Shown: one piece after another, positions 16,448 to 24,611 of the stretch
How the letters are laid out: each line of letters begins with the position of its first letter
Position numbering within the stretch: position 1 is the first letter of the stretch
Source: Rhodococcus sp. 14-2470-1b
GTDB taxonomy: Bacteria > Actinomycetota > Actinomycetes > Mycobacteriales > Mycobacteriaceae
Assembly (NCBI RefSeq): GCF_002259415.1
Contig: NZ_NPFY01000011.1
Coordinates: 434,001 to 498,000 of the forward strand
Direction of reading: 5' to 3'
DNA: 64,000 nucleotides
Translations under genes and position numbers: made by a program
Notes under the pieces: model-generated
Database searches by the model: none
Told to the model about the DNA's origin: nothing
Seen by the model: only the letters and a program-made list of their open reading frames with translations

Positions 16448-17032
16448 ATGTCGGCAGCCGGCGACACGCTGGAAGAGCGATACGAGTGGGTCGTCGATGC
16501 GATGGCGTCACTGGCGATCACGACGATCGTCAAACGTGTGCTGGCGTTCGCGACCCTGAGCATGGCCATCATCCCGGCGTTGGAACTTGCGTCCGGTTAC
16601 GCCCCCGCCACCACGACCGGAGTAGCTGTCACGTGGGCGTCCATGTTGTTCGCCTTCGCCGCCGCGGTGTGGTGGTGGGTGTCGCCGTGGCCTCGCATCG
16701 GCCCGGCCTTCGTATTCGTCATCGGATCGGATATCGCAATCTTCGTCGCGGTCTTCTCCTCGAGCACACCACCTGCGATCACCCTGGCCAAGACTGCGTT
16801 CTTCATCGAGATCGGGATGTTCGTCGGCTTCTTCCTGGGCCGATGGATGCTCGCGACGCACGTTGCGCTCTGCACGCTGTTCACGACGGTGATTGCCGTC
16901 TGGGTGGTGGTCGTGGACGGTCTCAGCCCGATGATGACCGTGTTCGTGTGGGCCCCGATCGTCGTGTCGATCAACGGATTCGTACTGCTTCTGCACTTCT
17001 GCGCCAGCTCGGTTCGAATGGAGTTCGAGTAG
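16448..17032 (+). CDS. Six-helix membrane protein resembling a GGDEF sensor lacking its GGDEF domain
   Basis: From ATG 16448, behind a GGGG-rich ribosome site, the protein is 194 residues with a short cytoplasmic N-terminus (AAGDTLEERYEWVVDAMAS) and six hydrophobic helices. It ends abruptly with SVRMEFE just after the last helix. In actinobacterial diguanylate cyclases of this build, the catalytic domain begins at about that point. An alternative GTG start at 16403 adds 15 residues. It could be a stand-alone sensor or a decayed cyclase. Its stop is adjacent to the convergent DUF72 stop. Confidence 0.75.
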   Translation: MSAAGDTLEERYEWVVDAMASLAITTIVKRVLAFATLSMAIIPALELASGYAPATTTGVAVTWASMLFAFAAAVWWWVSPWPRIGPAFVFVIGSDIAIFVAVFSSSTPPAITLAKTAFFIEIGMFVGFFLGRWMLATHVALCTLFTTVIAVWVVVVDGLSPMMTVFVWAPIVVSINGFVLLLHFCASSVRMEFE

Positions 17033-17872
17033 TCAGATACGTTCACGCAGCCTCATCGCATCGAATGGAGCGAATCCTTTGACGTCGTTGTCGAAGTACG
17101 CGAAGACGTCTCGGCCCGCGCCTGTCCACTCTTCGATGCGATGAGCCCACTTGTCCAGGGCTGCATCGTCGTAACCGCTCGCATACAGTTCCTCGTCGCC
17201 GTGCAAGCGGATGTACACGAAGTCCGACGTCGGCGTGTCGACGAACGGGTAGCGTCCGGCGGTGTCGGCGACGACGAACGCAACGTCCTTCTCTCGCAAC
17301 AGCTCGACAGCCTCGTCGGATCGGAAGCTGTCGTGCCGCACCTCGAGTGCGTGACGCAAGGGGCGGTCACCGTCGATTGCGAGACTGACCCTGTCGTCGG
17401 GCAGCTTGTCGTCCCGCAGGCCCGCGAGGGCCACGGCCTCCGTGGTCGTGCGGGGTAGTAGATCGAAGAACGCGGCCAGCGCACCGGCGTCGAACTGTAG
17501 GTTGGGCGGCAACTGCCACAGAAATGGACCGAGTTTCGGTCCCAAGCTCAACACACCCGTCGAGTAGAAGTTGGCGAGAGCGGATTCGACGCCGACGAGC
17601 CTCTTGATGTGGGTGATGTACCGCCCGCCCTTGACGGAGAACACGAAGTCCTCCGGCGTCTCCTCACGCCACTTCACGAAGCTCGCCGGCTTCTGCATTG
17701 CGTAGAACGTTCCGTTGATCTCGATGGAGGACAGCCGTTCCGACGCGTACTCCAACTCTCGGCGGTGTGCCAGGCCTTTCGGATAGAAGTCACCCCGCCA
17801 CGGCGCGTACGTCCAACCCGAGATGCCGACCCTGACCGTCGGCTTCGATGTGCCCGGTACCCGTCGCGTCAT
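17033..17872 (-). CDS. DUF72 (YecE-like) protein
   Basis: The 279-residue protein shows the DUF72 TIM-barrel pattern: VGISGWTYAPWRGDFYP near the N-terminus, EINGTFY, FVFSVKGGRYITH, GPFLWQLPP, ALEVRHDSF, YIRLHG and a final DVFAYFDND. The family is distantly related to endonuclease IV-like barrels, but no reaction is established for this branch. It follows the MFS gene by 24 bases on the same strand and could be cotranscribed, though its function does not obviously match that cluster. Confidence 0.92.
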   Translation of the reverse strand: MTRRVPGTSKPTVRVGISGWTYAPWRGDFYPKGLAHRRELEYASERLSSIEINGTFYAMQKPASFVKWREETPEDFVFSVKGGRYITHIKRLVGVESALANFYSTGVLSLGPKLGPFLWQLPPNLQFDAGALAAFFDLLPRTTTEAVALAGLRDDKLPDDRVSLAIDGDRPLRHALEVRHDSFRSDEAVELLREKDVAFVVADTAGRYPFVDTPTSDFVYIRLHGDEELYASGYDDAALDKWAHRIEEWTGAGRDVFAYFDNDVKGFAPFDAMRLRERI

Positions 17873-17896
17873 GCGAATCAGTATGCACTCACCGCA

Positions 17897-19222
17897 TCAG
17901 ACCGGCAGGGCGGTCTTTCCGGTTTCGCGGATGGTGAGAACCGTGGCGACACCGATTGCGCAGACACCCATGACCCAGTACGCGGGGGACATGGCGTTGC
18001 CGGTCGATTCGACGAGCTGCGCGGCGACGTACGGAGCTGTTCCGCCGGCGGCGATGGTGCCGATGTTGAATCCGAGCGAGACTCCGGTGTAACGAACGGA
18101 CCTCGGGAAGAGTTCGGTGAACAGCGGAAACGCGGGCACCTGGACGACGCCGTTGAGCACCATGTAGACGAAGTACACGATTCCGACGACGACGATGCTC
18201 GCTGTGGCACCCAGGATCATGAACGCGGGCAATGCAATCACGATGTACGCGACGTAACCGGCCAGCAGCACGGGTTTGCGGCCGAATCTGTCGGTCAACA
18301 TGCCGCTGAGCGGGAACGTGGCGCAGGCCAACGCAATACTGATGGCCGATGTCCAGTACACCGAGTCCTTGGAGAAGCCGAGATCGTTGATGAGGTACAC
18401 ACTGAAGTAGGTCAGGCCGATGTAGCCGGATCCGTTCATCGCGATGGCGATGCCGACGACACGAAGCACCGACCACGGGTTGCGCTTCACCACATCGGAC
18501 AGCGGGCTCTTGGTGACCTGGTTCTTCTCGGCCATCTCCTCGAATTCGGGGCTGTCCTCGAGCTTCAACCTGACACGTAGGCAGACGACGGCGAGTGGCA
18601 GAGCGAGAAGGAACGGAATTCGCCATCCCCAGGACGACATCTGCTCGTCGGTGGTGACGAGGGCGACCAGACCGACAACCGCTGCGGCGACGGCGAATCC
18701 GAGTGTCGAGCCGATCGGCGTGAACGATCCGAAGAATCCCCGACGGTTCGGCGGCGCGGACTCGGCGATGTACGTTGCGGCACCGCCGATCTCACCTCCG
18801 GCCGAGAACCCCTGCGCCAGTCGGATGATCACCAGCAGAACCGGAGCGAGGTAGCCGACGGACGAGTGCGTCGGAAGCAACCCGAGGATGCCGCACGCGA
18901 TGCCCATGCAGACGACGGTGATGACCAGAGCGGATCGACGACCACGTCGATCGCCGAGGCGGCCGAAGAAGATGCCGCCGAGGGGACGGGCGACGTACGC
19001 GACGCCGAACACTGCGAGTGTTGCCAGGATCGACACTCCTGGGCTGGTGGACGGGAAGAAGAGCGGAGCGATGACGACGGCGAGAAATCCGTACACCGCG
19101 AAGTCGTAGTACTCGATCAGAGTTCCGACGCCACCGGCGATCGCGGCCCGTCTGGCAGTGGTGTTCGACTTACCCGGACTGGCCACGTCGGTCCTCGTGG
19201 ATGGGTGCGGCGAATTGGTCAT
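17897..19222 (-). CDS. MHS-family MFS transporter of the aconitase-lyase cluster
   Basis: The 441-residue protein has 12 predicted helices and metabolite:H+ symporter signatures: GTLIEYYDFAVYG at the first helix, GRLGDRRGRRSAL in loop 2-3, and RLAQGFSAGGEIGGAATYIAE in helix 4-5. MHS transporters import organic acids such as citrate, alpha-ketoglutarate, proline or aromatic acids. Its ATG overlaps the small-subunit stop by four bases (ATGA), so it is the last gene of the catabolic operon and probably imports that pathway's substrate. Confidence 0.92.
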   Translation of the reverse strand: MTNSPHPSTRTDVASPGKSNTTARRAAIAGGVGTLIEYYDFAVYGFLAVVIAPLFFPSTSPGVSILATLAVFGVAYVARPLGGIFFGRLGDRRGRRSALVITVVCMGIACGILGLLPTHSSVGYLAPVLLVIIRLAQGFSAGGEIGGAATYIAESAPPNRRGFFGSFTPIGSTLGFAVAAAVVGLVALVTTDEQMSSWGWRIPFLLALPLAVVCLRVRLKLEDSPEFEEMAEKNQVTKSPLSDVVKRNPWSVLRVVGIAIAMNGSGYIGLTYFSVYLINDLGFSKDSVYWTSAISIALACATFPLSGMLTDRFGRKPVLLAGYVAYIVIALPAFMILGATASIVVVGIVYFVYMVLNGVVQVPAFPLFTELFPRSVRYTGVSLGFNIGTIAAGGTAPYVAAQLVESTGNAMSPAYWVMGVCAIGVATVLTIRETGKTALPV

Positions 19223-19788
19223 GTCGGCTGTCCTTGCTGTACGAGTGACTGCTGTGCGAGTTGGTGCTGTGCCAGTTGGTGCTCGGCGATGAGGAGTTCG
19301 TAGGATCCGCCGGCCTCGATGACGGCGACGGTCCTGGGGTTGGGGGGCGAGCCGACGAGTTCGGTTCCGTCGTCGGTGCGGAGAGTCGCGGAGCGCCAGT
19401 CCAGGGTCACGGGATCACCCGTCGCCACGGCGGTGGACACTCCGGGAACGGTGATGAGCGGCATCCCGTTGAACGTTTCGCCTCGCCAGAATCCGGGCGA
19501 GAACGACTCGGCGACGATCGCTGCGATTCCGGCGTTGCGCAGCGCGACCATCGGCGGGTAGTGCGGGTGACCGTATCCGAAGTTGCGCCCGCCGACGATG
19601 ATGTCTCCCTGCCGAACTCGGTCGACGAACCCAGGGTCGTAGGCGTGCATGCACACGGACCTCAGGTGGTCGGGGTCGTAGGACTTGATGTTGGAGACAC
19701 CGACGACGAGGTCGATGTCGAAGTCGTCGCCGAAGATCCAGGCGATGCGTCCCTCGATGACGTCGGGTGGTGGTGGATAGGCACTCAC
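19219..19788 (-). CDS. Aconitase-family small (swivel) subunit, LeuD-like
   Basis: From GTG 19788, two bases after the large-subunit stop, the protein is 189 residues. It has the swivel-domain hallmarks GRIAWIFGDDFDIDLVVG, GRNFGYGH and AESFSPGFWRGETFNGMPLI. In isopropylmalate isomerase the loop reads GCGSSRE; here it is GYGHPHYPP, so the usual Ser-Arg substrate ligands are gone. That argues for a different substrate from isopropylmalate. The C-terminus has an unusual Gln-rich tail (HQLAQHQLAQQSLVQQ) from short DNA duplications. A longer ORF start would overlap the large subunit and is not favoured. Confidence 0.88.
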   Translation of the reverse strand: MSAYPPPPDVIEGRIAWIFGDDFDIDLVVGVSNIKSYDPDHLRSVCMHAYDPGFVDRVRQGDIIVGGRNFGYGHPHYPPMVALRNAGIAAIVAESFSPGFWRGETFNGMPLITVPGVSTAVATGDPVTLDWRSATLRTDDGTELVGSPPNPRTVAVIEAGGSYELLIAEHQLAQHQLAQQSLVQQGQPT

Positions 19789-19789
19789 G

Positions 19790-21052
19790 TCATGAACTCC
19801 ATTCTCGGACGGATCCGGCCAGGGCACTCGCCGCAACCGTGTACGGCGATCCCATGTAGATGTTCGCGTCGGAACTGCCCATCCGACCGGAGATGTTGAG
19901 AACTCCTGTGGAAATGCAGTTCTCGCCTGCTTGGAGTGGTTTCTGGTAGCCGAAGCAGAAGTCGCAGCTCGACACCGCGATGGTGGCGCCTGCTGATCGG
20001 AGTACGTCCAGAATTCCCTCGCGCTCGGCCTGCTCGTGTACCTGCTGCGAGGTCGGGACGACGTTCAACTCGACACCGGGGGCGATGGTGTTGCCGTCGA
20101 GCACCAGGGCCGCGGCGCGCAGGTCTTCGATGCGCCCACTCGCACAGGAACCGATGAACGCCTTGGTGATCGGCGTTCCGGAGACCTCCTTCGCGGTCTT
20201 GGTGTTGGCTGCACGGGCCGAGCCTGGTTGAACGACGCGGGGGACGACCTCCGACAGGTCGATGGTGTGCCGGGCCGCGTACACGGCATCGTCGTCGGGG
20301 TGAACTGGATCGAAGGCCTGGCGCGCAACCGTGTTCGCGTACGCCAGCGAGGTCTCGTCCGGCTCGAACACCGCGGACACTGCACCGGTGAACATTGCCA
20401 TGCCGCACAGTCCTTGACGGTGATCGATCTTCATCGACCGAGCGCCCGGTCCGCCGAATTCCATGACCTGGTGCGCGCATCCGTCGGCCCCGACGAGATC
20501 GATGATGGTGTGGACGAGGTCTCTGCTGTCCACGCCCGGGGAGAATTCACCGACGAGATCGAAACGTGTGGTGGCCGGAATGTCGACGTACACCTTCCCG
20601 GTCACCCATGCCTCGATGAGGTCGCGTCGGATTCCCCACCCGAGCGCACCGAACGCTCCGACGCCGCTGATGTGGCCGTCGAAATGAACGAGGAAGTCAC
20701 CAGGAATCGCCAGTCCCAGTTCGGCCGTCAGCTGGTGGCCGATGCCGCGGCCTTCGTGCAGTTCGATTCCGTAGAACTCGCACCAATCACGCGTGACCTT
20801 GTGGACCTCGGCTTCTTTGTCGTTGTTCTTCGTCAACATGTGGTCGATGAACACGACGTACCGACTCGGATCCTCGAGCTCGGTGATGCCGAAGTCCTCC
20901 CGCATCTGACGGAACATCACGTCGGTGTAACCGGGGAAGTCGTAGGCGATCATGCGGGCCGGACGGACCGCGTGATTCTCACCCGCGCGTACCGTCTCGC
21001 TGTCGCAGGTGCGGGCTAGAATTTTCTCGGTCATGGTGTAGCCGGGACTCAT
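19790..21052 (-). CDS. Aconitase-family large subunit, LeuC-like
   Basis: From ATG 21052, overlapping the lyase stop by four bases, the protein is 420 residues. It has the 4Fe-4S ligands in GSCASGR and SSCDFCFGYQ, plus VFIDHMLTKN, GIGHQL and HISGVGAFGALGWG segments typical of the homoaconitase/isopropylmalate isomerase group. With the LeuD-like partner it should form a two-subunit dehydratase acting on a hydroxy acid. The genetic link to a PEP-mutase-superfamily lyase parallels dimethylmalate dehydratase (DmdAB) and dimethylmalate lyase of nicotinate degraders. That analogy is inference. Confidence 0.9.
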   Translation of the reverse strand: MSPGYTMTEKILARTCDSETVRAGENHAVRPARMIAYDFPGYTDVMFRQMREDFGITELEDPSRYVVFIDHMLTKNNDKEAEVHKVTRDWCEFYGIELHEGRGIGHQLTAELGLAIPGDFLVHFDGHISGVGAFGALGWGIRRDLIEAWVTGKVYVDIPATTRFDLVGEFSPGVDSRDLVHTIIDLVGADGCAHQVMEFGGPGARSMKIDHRQGLCGMAMFTGAVSAVFEPDETSLAYANTVARQAFDPVHPDDDAVYAARHTIDLSEVVPRVVQPGSARAANTKTAKEVSGTPITKAFIGSCASGRIEDLRAAALVLDGNTIAPGVELNVVPTSQQVHEQAEREGILDVLRSAGATIAVSSCDFCFGYQKPLQAGENCISTGVLNISGRMGSSDANIYMGSPYTVAASALAGSVREWSS

Positions 21053-21921
21053 TTGGCAGCCTCGGGGAGGTATTTGCGCTGTTTGGCTTCGACGTCGGAG
21101 AAGCCGATGAGGTCGACGAAATCGTGATGCGACAGTGCGTCGGCGCTGACCGCAGCGGGAGCTTCGCCCCCGGCGAGGCGCCGCAGTGCAGTCCGTGCGG
21201 CGCCGGTTGCCGCCATGAGAACCTGCGTCGGCAAAAGTGCAAGCCGAACTCCGATGCGCTCCAGCACTTCCGGAGTGAAGTCGCGTTCGGTCCAGGTCGA
21301 TGCCGTCAGCGTCGCCATCAGCGGAACGCCTACCTCGTCGTGGCAACGCTCCCATTCCTCGATGGTCTCGAACGTCTTGGTGACGGGCATGATCATGTCC
21401 GCGCCCGCCTCGACGTATGCCTGCGCACGACGGATCGCGTCGTCGCCCCGGGCATCGGTGCGCGCGATGAGCAGCACCGTGTCGGGCGTCGAGTCTCGCA
21501 CGGCACGGATCTTGCCCGTCGCCTCTTCGACGTCGACGAGTGCCACCGGGTCGCCGACGCAGATAGGGCAGGACTTGGGAGACACCTGGTCTTCCATGAA
21601 CATTCCCTGCACGCCTGCGTCGACGAACTTCGTTGCGGTCCGGGCGGCGTTGACGGCGTTGCCGTAACCGGTGTCGATGTCCGCGACCAGGGGAAGCTTC
21701 GAGGTTTCCCGGATGGTCCTGATGGCCTGAAGGTTCTCCGTCATGGTGTACAGCTCGGCGTCGGGGAGTCCGAGGGCAGCGGACACCGCGAATCCCGACG
21801 CGCACAGTGCGTCGAATCCGGCCTGTTCGGCGAGCTTGGCCGTCAGACCGTCCCACACCCCGGGGGCGTAGACGAGTCCGGCGTTGGTGAGGTCCTTGAG
21901 GGTGGGCGTCGAAGCCGTCAT
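21049..21921 (-). CDS. Isocitrate lyase/PEP mutase superfamily lyase
   Basis: This 290-residue barrel protein has YAPGVWDGLTAKLAE, the Mg-binding ADIDTGYGN loop, MEDQ and a catalytic Cys loop SPKSCPICVGD. The known lyases carry KRCGH in that loop, so Cys is kept but Gly-His is replaced by Pro-Ile. It belongs with methylisocitrate, dimethylmalate and oxaloacetate-type lyases, which split a 2-hydroxy acid to pyruvate or glyoxylate plus a second acid. ATG 21921 is preferred; GTG 21924 is an alternative. It is the first gene of the operon, directly behind two palindromes. Confidence 0.9.
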   Translation of the reverse strand: MTASTPTLKDLTNAGLVYAPGVWDGLTAKLAEQAGFDALCASGFAVSAALGLPDAELYTMTENLQAIRTIRETSKLPLVADIDTGYGNAVNAARTATKFVDAGVQGMFMEDQVSPKSCPICVGDPVALVDVEEATGKIRAVRDSTPDTVLLIARTDARGDDAIRRAQAYVEAGADMIMPVTKTFETIEEWERCHDEVGVPLMATLTASTWTERDFTPEVLERIGVRLALLPTQVLMAATGAARTALRRLAGGEAPAAVSADALSHHDFVDLIGFSDVEAKQRKYLPEAAK

Positions 21922-21931
21922 CACTAGTCCG

Positions 21932-21971
21932 TTCCGTATAGCGGAATGAGTTCCGTATTTCGTGATACGAA
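21932..21971. promoter_or_regulatory. Paired palindromic operators, likely IclR sites
   Basis: TTCCGTATAGCGGAA (21932-21946) and TTCGTGATACGAA (21959-21971) are perfect inverted repeats with TTCCG/TTCGT-type arms, 26 bases centre to centre. They sit 11 bases upstream of the lyase start and on the side facing the divergent IclR gene, so they are the obvious candidate binding sites for that regulator. Confidence 0.65.
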
Positions 21972-22071
21972 GCTAGAGTGGTCCGGGTCACATGTCAACA
22001 CGGCATCCCGAAGACGCCGGTTCGTATGATGGCCAGACCGATCACGGACTACCCCCGAAAGCGAGTACCCA

Positions 22072-22869
22072 GTGGCTGCGCCCTTCCAGTCCGACACCCA
22101 GGCGGGACGGGACATCGTCGGAGCCGTCCTCAAGGCATGCACTCTGCTGGAGCATTTCGACGCCTCCCGCCCGGTCTGGACTCTCGGGGATCTCACCGCG
22201 GCGAGCGAGATGAACAAGACGACGGTGCATCGCTTGATGACCACCCTCGTTCACGCTGGGTGGGTCGACCGGACGGCGGACGGGGCGTACCGCGTCGCGA
22301 TGCCGGTGTTCGAAATCGGCTCGGCGGCATTGGTGAACCTGGACATCCGAACGGCAGCGCGGCCGTACATGACCCAACTCGCCGACGCATTCGGGGACAC
22401 CGCCTACCTGATGGTTCCCGCCGAGGAAGGTGCCGTGTGCATCGATCGGCTCGAAGGGAACAATCCGTTGGTGGTCGCGGGCATCAACATCGGCTCGGTG
22501 CTGCCCTACCACGCCGCTGCAGGCCCCATCGTCATGCTCGCCAACTCGGACACGTTGCGTGACAAGTGGATACAAAGCGATCTGCATGCATTCACCGAAC
22601 ACACCGTCACCGACGCCACCCGCCTGCGCGAGCACCTCGACGCCGTCAGAACCGCCGGATACTCCGTGAGCAATTCCGACTACCTGACCGGCGTCGCCGC
22701 CGTCGCCGCGCCGATCCTCGGACGAGGAGGAGCCGTCGTGGCTTCCATCAGCATCGGCGGACGAGTCGAAGCATTCGAAGGCGAGGCCCTGGACCGGAAG
22801 ATCGAACGCGTTCGCGACGCCGCCACCCGGCTGACTCGTGCTGCCGAGGCGTTACCTCAGCGAACGTGA
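22072..22869 (+). CDS. IclR family transcriptional regulator
   Basis: The 265-residue protein has an N-terminal winged helix (AVLKACTLLEHFD, TLGDLTAASEMNKTTVHRLMTTL, 14-65) and a C-terminal IclR ligand domain with ACIDRLEG-like and GAVVASISIGGR segments. The start is GTG 22072 (AAPFQS). It is divergent from the lyase-dehydratase-transporter operon and very probably controls it in response to the pathway substrate. The palindromes at 21932-21971 lie between. Confidence 0.92.
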   Translation: MAAPFQSDTQAGRDIVGAVLKACTLLEHFDASRPVWTLGDLTAASEMNKTTVHRLMTTLVHAGWVDRTADGAYRVAMPVFEIGSAALVNLDIRTAARPYMTQLADAFGDTAYLMVPAEEGAVCIDRLEGNNPLVVAGINIGSVLPYHAAAGPIVMLANSDTLRDKWIQSDLHAFTEHTVTDATRLREHLDAVRTAGYSVSNSDYLTGVAAVAAPILGRGGAVVASISIGGRVEAFEGEALDRKIERVRDAATRLTRAAEALPQRT

Positions 22870-22940
22870 CGTTCGGTCCGTGATCGGCCCGTCACTCTCG
22901 CTACCGACACCCACTCCCGAGCGTCGGTAGCCTGGACAGA

Positions 22941-24461
22941 GTGAAGGCCGCCCCGACCATCGGATCTCTCCTGCTCGCGTGTGCTCTCGTCGGCGCCGAC
23001 GCCGTGGCCGACCCCAGTGAGATCCGGGCGCAGGCACCCGCCACGGCGGTACCCGCACTCGGACTCACCTCCGTTCCGGAGGCGCTGTCTGCAGACATGG
23101 TCGCCGGCGTCGGCGACGGCACCGCGAGCGTCGAGGAGTCCTCGGGCTCCGCCTCCCACACATCGGCGTGGGACGAGTTCCCGTACCTTCGCTACACCGC
23201 CTCGTTCGCCCCCGGAGTGGAGTCCGCTGTGCTCACGTGGAACGGCACCTCCGTCAACACCAACGATCTTGCAATGCATGTGCGCACACCCGGGTCGGAC
23301 TCCTGGGGGCAGGCCGTTGCCGTCGCCCGTCCCGCCACCAGCGGGGGCGACATCACTCTCGCGGCGCCCGTGACGGGAATCGACGGTGACGTCGAGGTGA
23401 TGATCATCGACAGCCCCCGCGTCGATCGATCCTTCGCCGACGACAATGCCTCTCCCGACGGAGCTTTCGCCGAGCCGGGCACCTACGACTTCGCGCTGCA
23501 ACACATCAGTGACACCCAGTACATCTCGCGGGACAATCCGACCGTCTACGACGACATGACGCAGTGGACCGTCGACAATGCCGAGAAGTACGGCATCGAC
23601 TACAGCATGCACACGGGGGACATCATCCAGAGCTGGATCAGCCCCGGCCGTCCGGATACGCAGTCGCGCATCGAATTCGAGGCTGCGAGCGAGTCCATGA
23701 AGCGACTGGAGGATGCAGGTGTTCCACACGGCGTTCTCCCCGGCAACCACGACAACCTGTGGAATGTCGCGGGCAAACTGGTGCCCGGAATGCACGAGCA
23801 GAACCACGCTCTGTACAACGAATACTTCGGCCCTCAGCGATACCGAGATCAACCGTGGTGGGGTGATTCGTTCACGGCCGAGGACAATTCGGCACACTAC
23901 GACCTGATCGACATCGCAGGCGCGAAGTTCCTGATGCTCTACATCGGATACAACCCGCCCGAGAAGGTCATGAAGTGGGCCGAGCAGGTTCTCGACGATC
24001 ATCCGGATCGGAACGTCGTGATCGGCACCCACTACTACCTGGACGAAGGCGGCGAGAAGAAACTGATGGCCTTCGGCGACATCGGTGCCAGCTCGGGTCA
24101 GCAGATCTGGAACCGCCTCGTGAAGCCCTACGAATCGGTGTTCCTCGTGCTCTCGGGGCACGTCGACGGGCAAGCTACCGTCGTCGATCGAGAGGTCGAC
24201 GACACCGGCCGCACCGTCGTCCAACTCCTCGCGGACTACCAATACTTCGAGGTCGACGGCGAACGCGCCACAGGCTTCCAACGCCTCCTGCAATTCGACG
24301 TCGACGGCGGAAAGATGGCCGTCACGACACATTCACCGGCTCTGAATCGGTTCGACGTGGAGAACTACGATCCCCGACGCCGATTCGTCCCCGAGGACGG
24401 AGAATTCGTCACCGACTTCACCCTCCGCGCCGACGTTCCCCGAGCCGTCACCGCGCGATAG
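22941..24461 (+). CDS. Secreted metallophosphoesterase
   Basis: The 506-residue precursor from GTG 22941 has a signal peptide (SLLLACALVGADAVA), a beta-sandwich purple-acid-phosphatase-like N-terminal region, and the calcineurin-like metal motifs: DTQY, TGDII, GNHDN, GTHYY and SGHVD. It should use two metal ions to hydrolyse a phosphate ester outside the membrane. A TAGCCT box at 22928-22933 lies seven bases before the GTG with no ribosome site, so a leaderless transcript is likely. No phosphate-transport neighbours. Confidence 0.9.
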   Translation: MKAAPTIGSLLLACALVGADAVADPSEIRAQAPATAVPALGLTSVPEALSADMVAGVGDGTASVEESSGSASHTSAWDEFPYLRYTASFAPGVESAVLTWNGTSVNTNDLAMHVRTPGSDSWGQAVAVARPATSGGDITLAAPVTGIDGDVEVMIIDSPRVDRSFADDNASPDGAFAEPGTYDFALQHISDTQYISRDNPTVYDDMTQWTVDNAEKYGIDYSMHTGDIIQSWISPGRPDTQSRIEFEAASESMKRLEDAGVPHGVLPGNHDNLWNVAGKLVPGMHEQNHALYNEYFGPQRYRDQPWWGDSFTAEDNSAHYDLIDIAGAKFLMLYIGYNPPEKVMKWAEQVLDDHPDRNVVIGTHYYLDEGGEKKLMAFGDIGASSGQQIWNRLVKPYESVFLVLSGHVDGQATVVDREVDDTGRTVVQLLADYQYFEVDGERATGFQRLLQFDVDGGKMAVTTHSPALNRFDVENYDPRRRFVPEDGEFVTDFTLRADVPRAVTAR

Positions 24462-24473
24462 CGGAGTTGGGGA

Positions 24474-24572
24474 GCTAGCACCTTTTTTGTGAGGTTGGCA
24501 CGCGAAATCGATGGATAGAAGGCGTGCTAGGTCCGCAGAAAGAGTGCTAGGTCTGTAAGAGGTGTGCCAGGT
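24474..24572. repeat. Intergenic cluster of GTGCYAGGTC repeats
   Basis: GTGCTAGGTC occurs at 24523-24532 and 24544-24553, with GTGCCAGGTC at 24563-24572. Starts are 21 and 19 bases apart, about two helical turns. Inverted relatives GCTAGCAC (24474-24481) and TTGGCAC (about 24495-24501) precede them. The cluster fills the 150-base gap between phosphoesterase and protease and ends 39 bases before the protease start. It may be a multi-site operator or a mobile-repeat remnant. Confidence 0.6.
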
Positions 24573-24611
24573 CGCCGCATTTTCGTCGCCGGACGGTCAT
24601 AATCGGAGGCT

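Noticed and set aside
19790..21991. A continuous 733-codon frame seeming to fuse an unknown N-terminus to the aconitase-like subunit
   Set aside because: The first part is an out-of-frame reading of the lyase gene. The ATGA overlap at 21049-21052 gives a normal-size large subunit and lyase.
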